Positions 1 to 7,462 of a stretch of DNA of 13,748 nt are shown piece by piece. Below the pieces are notes generated by a model, which worked only from the letters and a program-made list of their open reading frames with translations, was not told the origin of the DNA and searched no databases. Origin of the DNA: Puniceicoccales bacterium (GTDB lineage Bacteria; Verrucomicrobiota; Verrucomicrobiia; Opitutales; JAIRLG01); NCBI GenBank assembly GCA_031255915.1, contig JAIRRP010000068.1, positions 1 through 13,748 on the forward strand. The letters run 5' to 3'. Made by a program: the position numbers and the translations under genes. The first letter of the stretch is position 1. Every line of letters begins with the position of its first letter.

Positions 1-1405
1 GCAGAAGCTCTGCCTCTTGGAAAAATGGACCGAGAAGCTGGAGACCGATGGGCAGGTTTTCCTTTGAAAAGCCGCAGGGAATAGAAATGCCTGGGATTCC
101 TGCTAGGTTGGCGGAAGCGGTATAAATATCGCTGAGGTACATCGCCAAAGGATCATTTGCCCTAGCACCAATTTTGAAAGCCGTCGTAGGACTTGTCGGC
201 GTGAGCAGCAAATCTGCTTTTTGAAATACCTGGAGAAAGTCGTTGCGTATCAAAGTCCTAATTTTTTGGGCACGAAGATATTGGGCATCATAGTAGCCGC
301 TGCTGAGAACAAAAGTACCGAGCATGATGCGGCGTTTTACTTCCGGACCGAAGCCCTCACTGCGCGATCGGGAATAGATGTCGATGGCATTGGTGTGCTG
401 GCTGCGGTGGGTATAGCGAATACCATCGAAACGAGCTAAATTGGACGACGCTTCGGCGGTGGACACGAGGTAATACACCGGAATGGTATATTGAGTATGG
501 GGCAAGGTAACTTCGAGTATTTCATGACCCTGCGAGCGGTAAAAGGTGATGGCTGATTCGATGGCGGTTCGTACTTCAGAATCCAGCCCTTCCTGAAAAT
601 ATTCCTTGGGAATCCCTATGCGTCTGTGAGGCACAGGGTTATGTAAAATTTGGCTGTAGTTCGGTACCTCCATGGGTAAGCTCGTCGAATCACGGTGGTC
701 ATGTCCAGCGATGGCTTGTAGCAGCAGGGCTGCATCTTCGACATTGCGCGTTATGGGGCCGATTTGATCCAGGGAACTTGCAAAAGCCACGAGCCCATAA
801 CGGCTGACACGGCCATAGGTCGGCTTTAGTCCGCAAACGCCGCAGAGCGATGCGGGCTGGCGAACAGAGCCACCCGTATCGGAGCCTAGGGTAAGGGGTG
901 CCTGCTGTGCGGCGGCAGCAGCGCTGCAACCGCCACTACTACCTCCCGGGACGCATTCTAGATTCCATGGATTACGGGTTGTGGAAAATGCTGAATTTTC
1001 CGTGGATGACCCCATTGCGAATTCATCGAGATTGAGTCGTCCCCAGAGAACGACTCCCTGTCGTTTCAGTTTTTCGATGACCGTAGCATCGTTAGGGCTT
1101 CGGTAATGCTGCATAAACCGACTGCCTCAGGTCAAGGGTTGATCATTTTCGCAGATGATGTCTTTGATGCTGATGGGAATTCCATCAAGTGGCCCGCATG
1201 TGGAACCTTTTTGTCGCCGTCGATCCGATGCCCGAGCTTGGTCAAGGGTATATTCTGCATCGTAGGAAATGAAAGCATGTAGCTTTCCCTCAAGCCGTTC
1301 CGTGTTCTCGATGAAGGATTTTGTGATTTCTTCAGAGGAGACTTCCTTTGCCTGAAGGAGGTGAGAGAGCTCTGTGGCGCTGAGCTGATGGAGTTGCGAT
1401 GTCAT
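1..1405 (-). CDS. gatA: Glutamyl/aspartyl-tRNA amidotransferase subunit A, 3' end cut by window edge, one in-frame TGA
   Basis: GatA is the amidase subunit of GatCAB. It releases ammonia from glutamine so that GatB can convert Glu-tRNA(Gln) or Asp-tRNA(Asn) to the amide form. The ATG at 1403-1405 begins MTSQLHQLSATELSH. The amidase signature is present: ISIKD carries the likely catalytic Lys, followed by LDEFAMGSSTEN, PGGSSGG, and GSDTGGSVRQPAS with the catalytic serines. Translating codon by codon, the frame stays open from 1126 to the left edge (375 codons) and resembles GatA throughout. About 20-25 C-terminal residues lie outside the window. The only break is a TGA at 1127-1129 (codon 93) between PLT and GSRFMQHYRSPNDATV, where homologues read TTCGS, TTCSS or TTAGS. 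It lies 12 bases downstream of gatC, presumably in one operon. It may be a sequencing error, a nonsense mutation or a recoded codon; the family call itself is secure. Confidence 0.93.
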
Positions 1406-1422
1406 AATAAAGGCCCTTTATT
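1406..1422 (-). other. Short stem-loop at the gatC/gatA junction
   Basis: AATAAAG at 1406-1412 and CTTTATT at 1416-1422 form a 7-bp stem with a 3-base loop. It overlaps the gatC stop and ends one base before the gatA ATG. On the minus strand the only purine-rich stretch upstream of gatA (AAAGGG) lies inside this stem, so it could tune translational coupling. That role is inference. Confidence 0.45.
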
Positions 1423-1699
1423 CCACTACCTTGGGGACGACAAGTTGGTGCTGGCGCTGTTTCGGAGCGTTCAGTAGGGCTTCGTGACAACTCAGAGTAG
1501 GCGTCAGGACATCGTCGCGCCAGACATTGGAACTGGGAATGGCATGGGCCGTAGGCTCGATATGCTCCACTTCAAGTTGCTGAGTCGTCTCAAAATAGCC
1601 CAAGATAGTCGCAAATTGCTCCTTAAGTTGCTGACGTTCTTCTCCTTCTAGGTCTATCCGCACTAACCGAGCAATTTTATCGATGTCGAAATCTTCCAT
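1418..1699 (-). CDS. gatC: Glutamyl/aspartyl-tRNA amidotransferase subunit C
   Basis: GatC is the small subunit that wraps around GatA and GatB and stabilises the complex. The 93-residue protein starts MEDFDIDKIARLVRIDLEGEE, contains the usual helical N-terminus, and has the conserved tail region with LRDD-like WRDDVLTP and a final NAPKQRQHQLVVPKVVE, matching the A-P-x-x-x-x-x-F/L-V-P-K-V family ending. The frame runs open a further 46 codons upstream to 1837, but that extension looks random, would overlap the start of the divergent ABC ATPase, and would exceed the usual length of 90-100 residues, so the ATG at 1697-1699 is preferred. No SD precedes it. gatA follows after 12 bases. Confidence 0.92.
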   Translation of the reverse strand: MEDFDIDKIARLVRIDLEGEERQQLKEQFATILGYFETTQQLEVEHIEPTAHAIPSSNVWRDDVLTPTLSCHEALLNAPKQRQHQLVVPKVVE

Positions 1700-1835
1700 A
1701 GCCACGCTAATTCTATAACGTTTTTCGTAACGGATAGGGAGTTCAGGTGTGAGGTCAAGGATCAACGGGATAATATTATTGTTGTGGAAGGCGATGAAAG
1801 TCCCTTTAAAAGTCCGTTGAAATGGCAAAAAGTTC

Positions 1836-2627
1836 ATGCAAAACCTACTTTTAGATATCCGTGATGCTTGTGTTTCCTACAGTAAACGCCGTTTTTTGGG
1901 ACGCTTCGTGACTCATTTTTATGCCCTCGAAAAGGTTTCTCTGCAAATTCAGCCCGGCGAATCCGTAGGATTAGTGGGAGAAAGCGGTAGTGGAAAATCT
2001 ACTCTTGGAAAAGTTGTAGCCGGACTGGTTCCGCTGGCGAGTGGTTCTCTTTCCTTCTGTGGCCAACTGTTTCATGGGCGTGAATTTTGTCATCAGCCTT
2101 TGCGCCTGCGCAAGGAAATTCAGATGATTCACCAGGATTTTCATGGAACATTGGATCCGAAGATGACCATTTTTGCCACCATTGAAGAGGCGCTTGTTTT
2201 GCATTTTCCAGAACATTCGTGCTCATGGCGCAAGCAGAGGATAGAGCAGCTTTTGCAGCAGGTTGGATTGTCGCCGCCGATGGCTTTTTATTGCCCAAGA
2301 CAGCTGTCGGGTGGCCAGAGACAGCGCGTCAATATCGCAAGGGCATTAGCCGTCGAGCCGCGCCTATTGATCTGCGATGAGGTCGTGAGCGCACTTGACG
2401 TCTCTGTTCAGGCGCAGATTCTCAATTTGCTATCCTCACTTCGTGAGCAGAGTTCTCTGGCCATGCTTTTTATCTCGCATGATATGGCGGTTGTGGAACG
2501 TATGTGTGATTCCATATGTGTATTGAATGCGGGAAAAATGGTGGAAAATGGTACGACGGAGGAAGTCTGCTATCATCCACGCGATCCTTATACGCAGCAA
2601 CTCATTCAGGCGGTGCCGGACATATAG
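1836..2627 (+). CDS. OppF/DppF-type peptide ABC transporter ATP-binding protein, orphan
   Basis: This is a cytoplasmic ATPase of the peptide/nickel ABC importer class (263 residues). Visible are Walker A GESGSGKST (residues 48-56), the Q-loop Gln near 100, the signature LSGGQRQR (157-164), Walker B LLICDE (177-182) with the D-loop SALD, and the switch His in FISHD (about 215). It ends at HPRDPYTQQLIQAVPDI, the point where OppF/DppF proteins normally continue into the oligopeptide C-terminal extension, so that extension is missing. No permease, binding protein or OppD partner lies beside it: gatCA are divergent on the left and a repeat-filled gap lies on the right. It may serve a transporter encoded elsewhere. 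The start overlaps nothing functional and has no SD. The substrate cannot be deduced. Confidence 0.88.
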   Translation: MQNLLLDIRDACVSYSKRRFLGRFVTHFYALEKVSLQIQPGESVGLVGESGSGKSTLGKVVAGLVPLASGSLSFCGQLFHGREFCHQPLRLRKEIQMIHQDFHGTLDPKMTIFATIEEALVLHFPEHSCSWRKQRIEQLLQQVGLSPPMAFYCPRQLSGGQRQRVNIARALAVEPRLLICDEVVSALDVSVQAQILNLLSSLREQSSLAMLFISHDMAVVERMCDSICVLNAGKMVENGTTEEVCYHPRDPYTQQLIQAVPDI

Positions 2628-3006
2628 TTGCGGTATTCCAGTCACTTTAGGTGGAGGTGGATTGCTTTTCGGCCCTTTGGGAGGCCGGCGGGTTCTTCGG
2701 TTTGCCGCCTTTGAGCCCTTCGGGCTCTTGCCCGCGATGCGGGCCGCGCTAAGGAAAAATGAAAGCTCCCGCTTTGCATTTTTCTTTAGCGCAAAGGCGG
2801 CAAACCCGGTGCTCAGATCCTCATCGGTAGTGGGATAGTCAAGAGGGTTCCGTAGGCACTATCATGATTCTCGGGAAAAAGTTTTGAAATACTATCGCTA
2901 CGGTGACTTTTATGCATCTACTCATAGATGTGATATTGCCATGGAGCGAAATTTGTCCGTTGTGTTTCTGTTCCGTATCTTCATGATAAGGTGAAGGTAT
3001 ATTTTT
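2628..3006. other. Non-coding gap between the ABC ATPase and rodZ
   Basis: This 379-base gap has no credible gene. From left to right it holds a small stem (CGGCC 2670-2674 with GGCCG 2683-2687), the large multi-hairpin repeat at 2699-2806, and a 6-bp hairpin (CATCTA 2915-2920 with TAGATG 2925-2930) in what is probably the rodZ leader. The small stem or the repeat may act as the transcription end for the ATPase gene. I see no convincing promoter, although one for rodZ is expected downstream of the repeat. Confidence 0.6.
2699..2806 (+). repeat. Three-hairpin compound palindromic repeat, copy 1
   Basis: A 15-bp outer stem (GGTTTGCCGCCTTTG 2699-2713 with its exact complement 2792-2806) encloses three hairpins. 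Hairpin 1 is AGCCC-TTC-GGGCT (2714-2726). Hairpin 2 is GCCCGC-GAT-GCGGGC (2730-2744). Hairpin 3 is a long stem of about 21 bp (2746-2766 with 2771-2792), with one bulged G at 2776, one G-T wobble and the loop TCCC. This gives a cloverleaf-like fold. The plan matches two other elements at 9494-9585 and 13122-13199, so it belongs to a repeat family. I cannot match it to a named family. Confidence 0.85.
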
Positions 3007-3762
3007 ATGCAATCAACTATTGGGAAAGTTTTGTCGGAAAGACGTCTGAAGCTTGGATTTTCTCTGGAAGAAGTCGCCGAAGCGACCAAAATAAGGATCG
3101 ATTATCTGAAGGCCATTGAGCAGGAACAGTTGGATTTCGACCTTCCTGACATCTATAAGCGCGGATTTATAAGGATCTACGCGGAGCACTTGGGGCTCGA
3201 TCTCAAGGAAGTAATGAGTTCTTGTCCTATTCCTCCCTATGAATCCTTAGTATCTAGCGAAAAACGAAGGGAGATGGTTTCGACGGTTGCGCGTAAGCAA
3301 GCCGCTTATGTGGCGATAGAACCGGAAACGATGGACAAAGAATCGACGGTGGAAGATGATCATCTACAGCCAAGTACCGGAGGAACTCCGTACCGAACGA
3401 TACTGATGGTTGCGGGTGTAGTGGTGACGATTTTACTACTTATCATCGGCATTTCACTCCTTTCCCGCAAGTCTGCAGGAACAAAAAAAGAGGCATCATC
3501 CATAGTGACATCTTTTGAAAAAATAGCGCCGCAGCGAGAGATATTACTGCGAGCAAAAGGAGCCGCTAAGCTCATTGTTCGGGATCGCGATTCCAAAGAG
3601 AGGCTCTATACGGGTTCCTTGAAGGATGGCGAGGAGCGTTATGTCGAATATGAAAAACCCATTCAGGTCTATTACGATAAGGGGGAACTTTTATCGATAG
3701 AAATGGCTAATGGAGAAATTTTACATCCCGAAAAAGGTCGTGGCGGCATCGAGATAAAGTGA
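3007..3762 (+). CDS. rodZ: RodZ-like helix-turn-helix membrane protein
   Basis: RodZ links the MreB cytoskeleton to the cell-wall elongation complex. The 251-residue protein has an N-terminal Xre-like helix-turn-helix of the RodZ type (residues about 5-70: IGKVLSERRLKLGFSLEEVAEATKI, with YLKAIEQ and DIYKRGFIRIYAE), a charged linker, one membrane segment (about 131-153, TILMVAGVVVTILLLIIGIS), and a C-terminal extracytoplasmic domain (about 171-251) of the size and position of DUF4115. A partial SD (AAGGTGAAGG) lies about 12 bases before the ATG, better than for most neighbours. It heads an apparent envelope block with the GldG-like gene, the DUF4340-like gene and murG. Length is within the shorter RodZ range. 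Confidence 0.82.
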   Translation: MQSTIGKVLSERRLKLGFSLEEVAEATKIRIDYLKAIEQEQLDFDLPDIYKRGFIRIYAEHLGLDLKEVMSSCPIPPYESLVSSEKRREMVSTVARKQAAYVAIEPETMDKESTVEDDHLQPSTGGTPYRTILMVAGVVVTILLLIIGISLLSRKSAGTKKEASSIVTSFEKIAPQREILLRAKGAAKLIVRDRDSKERLYTGSLKDGEERYVEYEKPIQVYYDKGELLSIEMANGEILHPEKGRGGIEIK

Positions 3763-3820
3763 TACGGAGTTTGTTCCAGAAAGAGCATCGCGATGTCATC
3801 CCAATACGGCTTTTGAATCT

Positions 3821-5302
3821 ATGGGAAACAAGGAAAAAGATTTTTCTCATTATTCCCTTTTTCGCAAGGTGAGTCGATGGATCTATGCATGTATCGGGAT
3901 GTCTGTTTTTCTCATCATTCTCTTTGTTTCTCAGAAATATTTTATGCGCTATGATTTCTGTGGGAAGCGTTCTTCCGTGCTCTCGAAAGAATTGGTTTCT
4001 GCCCTGAAAAATTTAAGACATTCCACGGATATTTACGTATTGTTGCCATCCCATGATGATGAATTTACGCAGGATTTTGGACATCATATCCGACACCTTT
4101 TACGGGAATGTGTGGCGGTTTGTCCTCACAAATTACAGGTCCATTATACGAATACATTGCCGTTATCGGTGACGCTGGAAGCGCCAATTCCTGATTTACG
4201 GCTATTACCGGAAAAACATTCATTGTTGTTGGTATCGGGTGGTGATTATCGGAGAATCGATGGGAAAAAACTATACCGTTTTTCTCCTAAGGGAGGCTTG
4301 GAATTTTATGGAGAATCGGAGCTATTGGCTCAATTGCGAGGGCTGCAGAACTCTTTCAAGAAGAAAATTTATTTCTTGGTGGGACATGGCGAGATGTTTC
4401 TGCGGAGTACACACGCGATGAATGGGCTTTCCTGGGCCGCATCATTTTTGGAAAGAAATAATTATCTCATCGAGGAATTAGACCTGAGGCAGAGGAATGA
4501 AATACCGAAAGATGCGAGTGTCATCGTAATAGCGGGTGCGTTATCGCCATTAATGAAAACCGAGATAGAGCTATTGGAAAGTTATCTAGAAGATCGTGCG
4601 GGGCGTTTACTGGTATGGTTGGCACCATTTTATCCCCATGGGATGGAGCGGTTATTTTTCCATCGCGGTATTTGGGTCGATCCTCATCTCATTGTGGATA
4701 GAAATTTTGAAAATGTACTGCCGTCCAATGAAGTTATCATCACGCGTTTTGCCGATCACGAAGCGACAAGGCCCGTATTTCAGCAAAAACTGGGTGTTCT
4801 CATGGGTCATATGCAATCCGTTCAACCGGATCGAGATGCACCATCACTGGATCATCAAATGGTTATCCCTCTTTTGTGGAGTTCTGATAGCGCCAATGCC
4901 CGCTTTTTTAACGAAAAAGCTTCTCCCGAGGTAGAGAAGGAAATATCCCCTCGTCAGGAAGAAACATCGGGTCTATTTCCTTTGGGAATTCTTTCGGAGC
5001 GCGGTTCTAATCCAAGTCTTGGAATCGCAATGGATCATGGTAAACTCATGGTGATGGGGAATGTCGATGCAATTACCAATAGTCGCATTCAGTCATTGGG
5101 AAATCGTCAGTTTTTATTGGGTTTAATTCAGTACCTTCTGGAAGATAAGGAGTTATCATCGTTACCTTCGGTGGAGGTGTCGGCATATCGCCTACAGATG
5201 ACGAGGGCGCAGATGCAAAAGTGTTGGAAGGTATTTCTCATACCCGGATTGCTCGTGCTATTCCTGGCTTTGGGAGTTTATATCGCTCGTAGAGATTCAT
5301 AG
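3821..5302 (+). CDS. GldG-like ABC-transporter auxiliary protein (extracytoplasmic)
   Basis: This 493-residue protein has an N-terminal membrane anchor (about residues 18-42), a large extracytoplasmic region, and a C-terminal membrane segment (about 468-488) followed by RRDS. The phrase IYFLVGHGE (about 185-193) and the flanking pattern (ELLAQLRGL before it, NYLIEELDLRQRNEIPKDASVIVIAG after it) are typical of the GldG/ABC_transp_aux family, in which such proteins accompany a Gld-type ABC transporter. In F. johnsoniae GldG belongs to the gliding machinery, but relatives occur in many non-gliding bacteria, so gliding should not be assumed. The usual ATPase and permease genes are not adjacent; rodZ lies 58 bases upstream instead. 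The stop (TAG) is two bases from the next ATG, so the pair is tightly coupled. No SD is visible. Confidence 0.78.
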   Translation: MGNKEKDFSHYSLFRKVSRWIYACIGMSVFLIILFVSQKYFMRYDFCGKRSSVLSKELVSALKNLRHSTDIYVLLPSHDDEFTQDFGHHIRHLLRECVAVCPHKLQVHYTNTLPLSVTLEAPIPDLRLLPEKHSLLLVSGGDYRRIDGKKLYRFSPKGGLEFYGESELLAQLRGLQNSFKKKIYFLVGHGEMFLRSTHAMNGLSWAASFLERNNYLIEELDLRQRNEIPKDASVIVIAGALSPLMKTEIELLESYLEDRAGRLLVWLAPFYPHGMERLFFHRGIWVDPHLIVDRNFENVLPSNEVIITRFADHEATRPVFQQKLGVLMGHMQSVQPDRDAPSLDHQMVIPLLWSSDSANARFFNEKASPEVEKEISPRQEETSGLFPLGILSERGSNPSLGIAMDHGKLMVMGNVDAITNSRIQSLGNRQFLLGLIQYLLEDKELSSLPSVEVSAYRLQMTRAQMQKCWKVFLIPGLLVLFLALGVYIARRDS

Positions 5303-5304
5303 AC

Positions 5305-6228
5305 ATGCCATTGCTATTTCGGGTCCTTCTATCATGTGCCCTCCTGGGCATATCGGCCATTACGGCTTTGAAGTGCTATCGAGGGAATATGATGCGGGAT
5401 GAGCCCACGGAGGTCGTGATAGACCATAAGCCGTATTGTGTTCGAATTGCTTTAGAAGATGCTCTTGCCGGTATCCGTTGGAGCTGGATTCGAGAGGCTT
5501 GGGGTTCCTCATGGCAGATGAATGAGCCCATAAAATGGCCCGCCAATCCATTTGTCATAGATCAATTGTTGGCGGGCTTGGACCTATTTCCAGGATCGGC
5601 CATCACGAGAGAGGAAGTGGCGTCGGAGAGTAATCCGGACAAGAAAAAAAAGCTGAGTTTTTTTTCTAAATCGGGCGAGGTATCGTTTGAATTGATTGCG
5701 GATGGAATTTGGGAAAGAGAACAGAAGCTTTGGTCGCCATTTCCGGAATGTTGGAAATGCCTACAGGATCCTTCTTGGAAGGAGATTTTGAAGACACAGC
5801 TTTGGGATTTGGATATTTCGAGGATCGATGGGATACTTTTGGAATTCGCCAAGAAGGAAAAAAAGTATGTCCTCTTGAAAAGAGAAGGTCTATGGACTCT
5901 GGAAAATACGACACTGAGGCTGTCGACGGAGAAGGTAAATAAATTTCTGGCCCTTGTGTTAGCGCTTGAAATAGATCAGTTCTTGCCGGAGCAGACGCAG
6001 AATACTTTTGCGTTAGGTTTTCAAGTTCCTGATTGTCGTTTGACATTACTCTGCGGGCAGGAGCCTCACGTTTTGGAAATCGGAAAATCGTTTTATAGGA
6101 AATCCCATCTGCGGTTTGCTAGACTTGTGCCATATGAAGTTATCTTTGCCTTACCATGTGATTTTTTGCATGGTCTTTCCGATCCTCGTGCACTTTTTCT
6201 AGAAGATGTTTGGGAGAATGTTTCTTGA
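5305..6228 (+). CDS. DUF4340-like membrane-anchored protein
   Basis: A 307-residue protein with an N-terminal membrane segment (about residues 4-23, LFRVLLSCALLGISAITALK), after which it is likely extracytoplasmic. The body contains repeated beta-rich blocks such as KKYVLLKREGLWTLENTTLRLSTEKVNKFLALVLALEIDQFL, a pattern seen in DUF4340 proteins, which are often encoded directly after GldG-like genes. It starts two bases after the GldG-like stop. The DUF4340 assignment rests on this pattern and the context, not on a search. No enzymatic motif is visible. It ends 25 bases before murG. Confidence 0.6.
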   Translation: MPLLFRVLLSCALLGISAITALKCYRGNMMRDEPTEVVIDHKPYCVRIALEDALAGIRWSWIREAWGSSWQMNEPIKWPANPFVIDQLLAGLDLFPGSAITREEVASESNPDKKKKLSFFSKSGEVSFELIADGIWEREQKLWSPFPECWKCLQDPSWKEILKTQLWDLDISRIDGILLEFAKKEKKYVLLKREGLWTLENTTLRLSTEKVNKFLALVLALEIDQFLPEQTQNTFALGFQVPDCRLTLLCGQEPHVLEIGKSFYRKSHLRFARLVPYEVIFALPCDFLHGLSDPRALFLEDVWENVS

Positions 6229-6253
6229 ATCAGAATTTTTTTTGTAAATTGAG

Positions 6254-7369
6254 ATGGAATCACGTCGCATAGTCATTGCTTGTGGAGGTTCAGGTGGGCA
6301 TTTGGCTCCGGGGATTGCTCTGGCTGAAGAAGGGTCGATGCGCGGCTATCAGCCCGTACTTTTCGTGAGCTCGAAAACGGTCGATCGGCGAATGTTGGCG
6401 AAATATTCCTCATGGCAGGTGGTCTCTTTGCCAGCGGAGCCTTTGCTGTTAACGCCGTGGAAGTTTTTGCGATTCTGTCACTCCCAGGTGATTTCTTTTG
6501 CAAAAACACTTTACTTTTTGATGCGCAATCCCACCGAGGCCATCATCGTCATGGGGGGATTCATCTCTCTATCGGTCGCAGTGGCTGGATTTTTAAAGCG
6601 AATACCTATTTTTATTCATGAATCCAATCGAATCCCTGGAAAAATAACGCGTTGGTTGGCCGTATTGGCGAAACGCATATACGTGCCGAAAGGGTGCGCC
6701 ATTCCGCAAGCGGAATGGGTCCACAAGATAAGGAATTGTGGGTATCCATTGAGGTCGGAATTTTCCGAAGCAATGTTGTCTGCCAAGAATGCTTCTAAGG
6801 AAAGTTCAAAAGAGGGGCTGACATTGGTGTTACTGGGCGGAAGTCAGGGAGCAAAAGCGCTTAATGATTGGTTTTGTGAACATGTTCTTGAGTTGAAAAA
6901 ACTGGTGAAGAATCTCGTGTGTGTGACGGGACAAGCCTATTACGAGGAGCATAAAGAAGTGCTAGAGCCCACTCATCAAGCTAGTCCCAATATTCGTTTT
7001 TTGTCATTTTGCGATGATATGCCATCGCTTCTGGCGGAAGCGGATGTCGTCATTGCCCGTGCAGGTGCTGGAACCATTGCGGAATGTATGTATTGTGAAA
7101 CACCGATGATTCTTGTTCCTCTACCGTCAGCAGCGGATGATCATCAACAAGCTAATGCGGAATGGGCTCAAAAATTAGGCTGTGCGTATGTGGTCAAGGA
7201 AGCGGAATTGGACTTTTTATTCCCATTGGTGAAATGGATAACAGCTTCTCCTGGAATTTTGGCGCACATGCAGCATCAAATCCGTACAGAAAAAGAAGAA
7301 GACGTTCGTAAGCCAATGATGAATGACATTCTTGGAATACTGGCTGGCGAAGATGCTCGCGAACATTAG
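6254..7369 (+). CDS. murG: UDP-GlcNAc:lipid I N-acetylglucosaminyltransferase
   Basis: MurG converts lipid I to lipid II on the inner face of the cytoplasmic membrane, the last cytoplasmic step of peptidoglycan precursor synthesis. The 371-residue protein has the N-terminal glycine loop GGSGGHLAPG (residues about 10-19), GGFISL, HESNRIPGKITRWLA, the second-domain loop GGSQGAKALN, and the donor-binding stretch GAGTIAECMYCETPMILVPLPSAADDHQQANA. Length is normal for GT28 MurG. It lies outside any mur/fts cluster, following the RodZ, GldG-like and DUF4340-like genes on the same strand. No SD precedes the ATG. A 9-bp palindrome at about 6701-6720 falls inside the coding sequence and is probably incidental. 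Confidence 0.96.
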   Translation: MESRRIVIACGGSGGHLAPGIALAEEGSMRGYQPVLFVSSKTVDRRMLAKYSSWQVVSLPAEPLLLTPWKFLRFCHSQVISFAKTLYFLMRNPTEAIIVMGGFISLSVAVAGFLKRIPIFIHESNRIPGKITRWLAVLAKRIYVPKGCAIPQAEWVHKIRNCGYPLRSEFSEAMLSAKNASKESSKEGLTLVLLGGSQGAKALNDWFCEHVLELKKLVKNLVCVTGQAYYEEHKEVLEPTHQASPNIRFLSFCDDMPSLLAEADVVIARAGAGTIAECMYCETPMILVPLPSAADDHQQANAEWAQKLGCAYVVKEAELDFLFPLVKWITASPGILAHMQHQIRTEKEEDVRKPMMNDILGILAGEDAREH

Positions 7370-7462
7370 TCCTTACAAAGACTCTTATCAAAAGATGCGG
7401 AAAGAGAATTAAGAATAGCCAAACATTGATTTCGAAGATATTTTTCTAAACGTAATTCGTTT

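Noticed and set aside
1127..1129. Genome-wide reassignment of TGA (Trp or Gly)
   Set aside because: rodZ, the DUF4340-like gene and pgi end cleanly at TGA at family-consistent lengths, so TGA is a stop here.
1700..1837. 46-residue N-terminal extension of GatC
   Set aside because: It looks like random coding, exceeds family length and runs into the divergent ABC ATPase start.
2699..2806. CRISPR array or retron RNA
   Set aside because: There are no regularly spaced direct repeats, and no cas or reverse transcriptase gene in the window.
2527..2838. Open frame across the repeat at 2699-2806
   Set aside because: It overlaps the ABC ATPase in another frame, and its product is translated hairpin sequence.
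6701..6720. CCATTCCGC/GCGGAATGG palindrome inside murG
   Set aside because: It encodes an acceptable MurG linker, has a 2-base loop and lacks the arms of the repeat family; probably chance.
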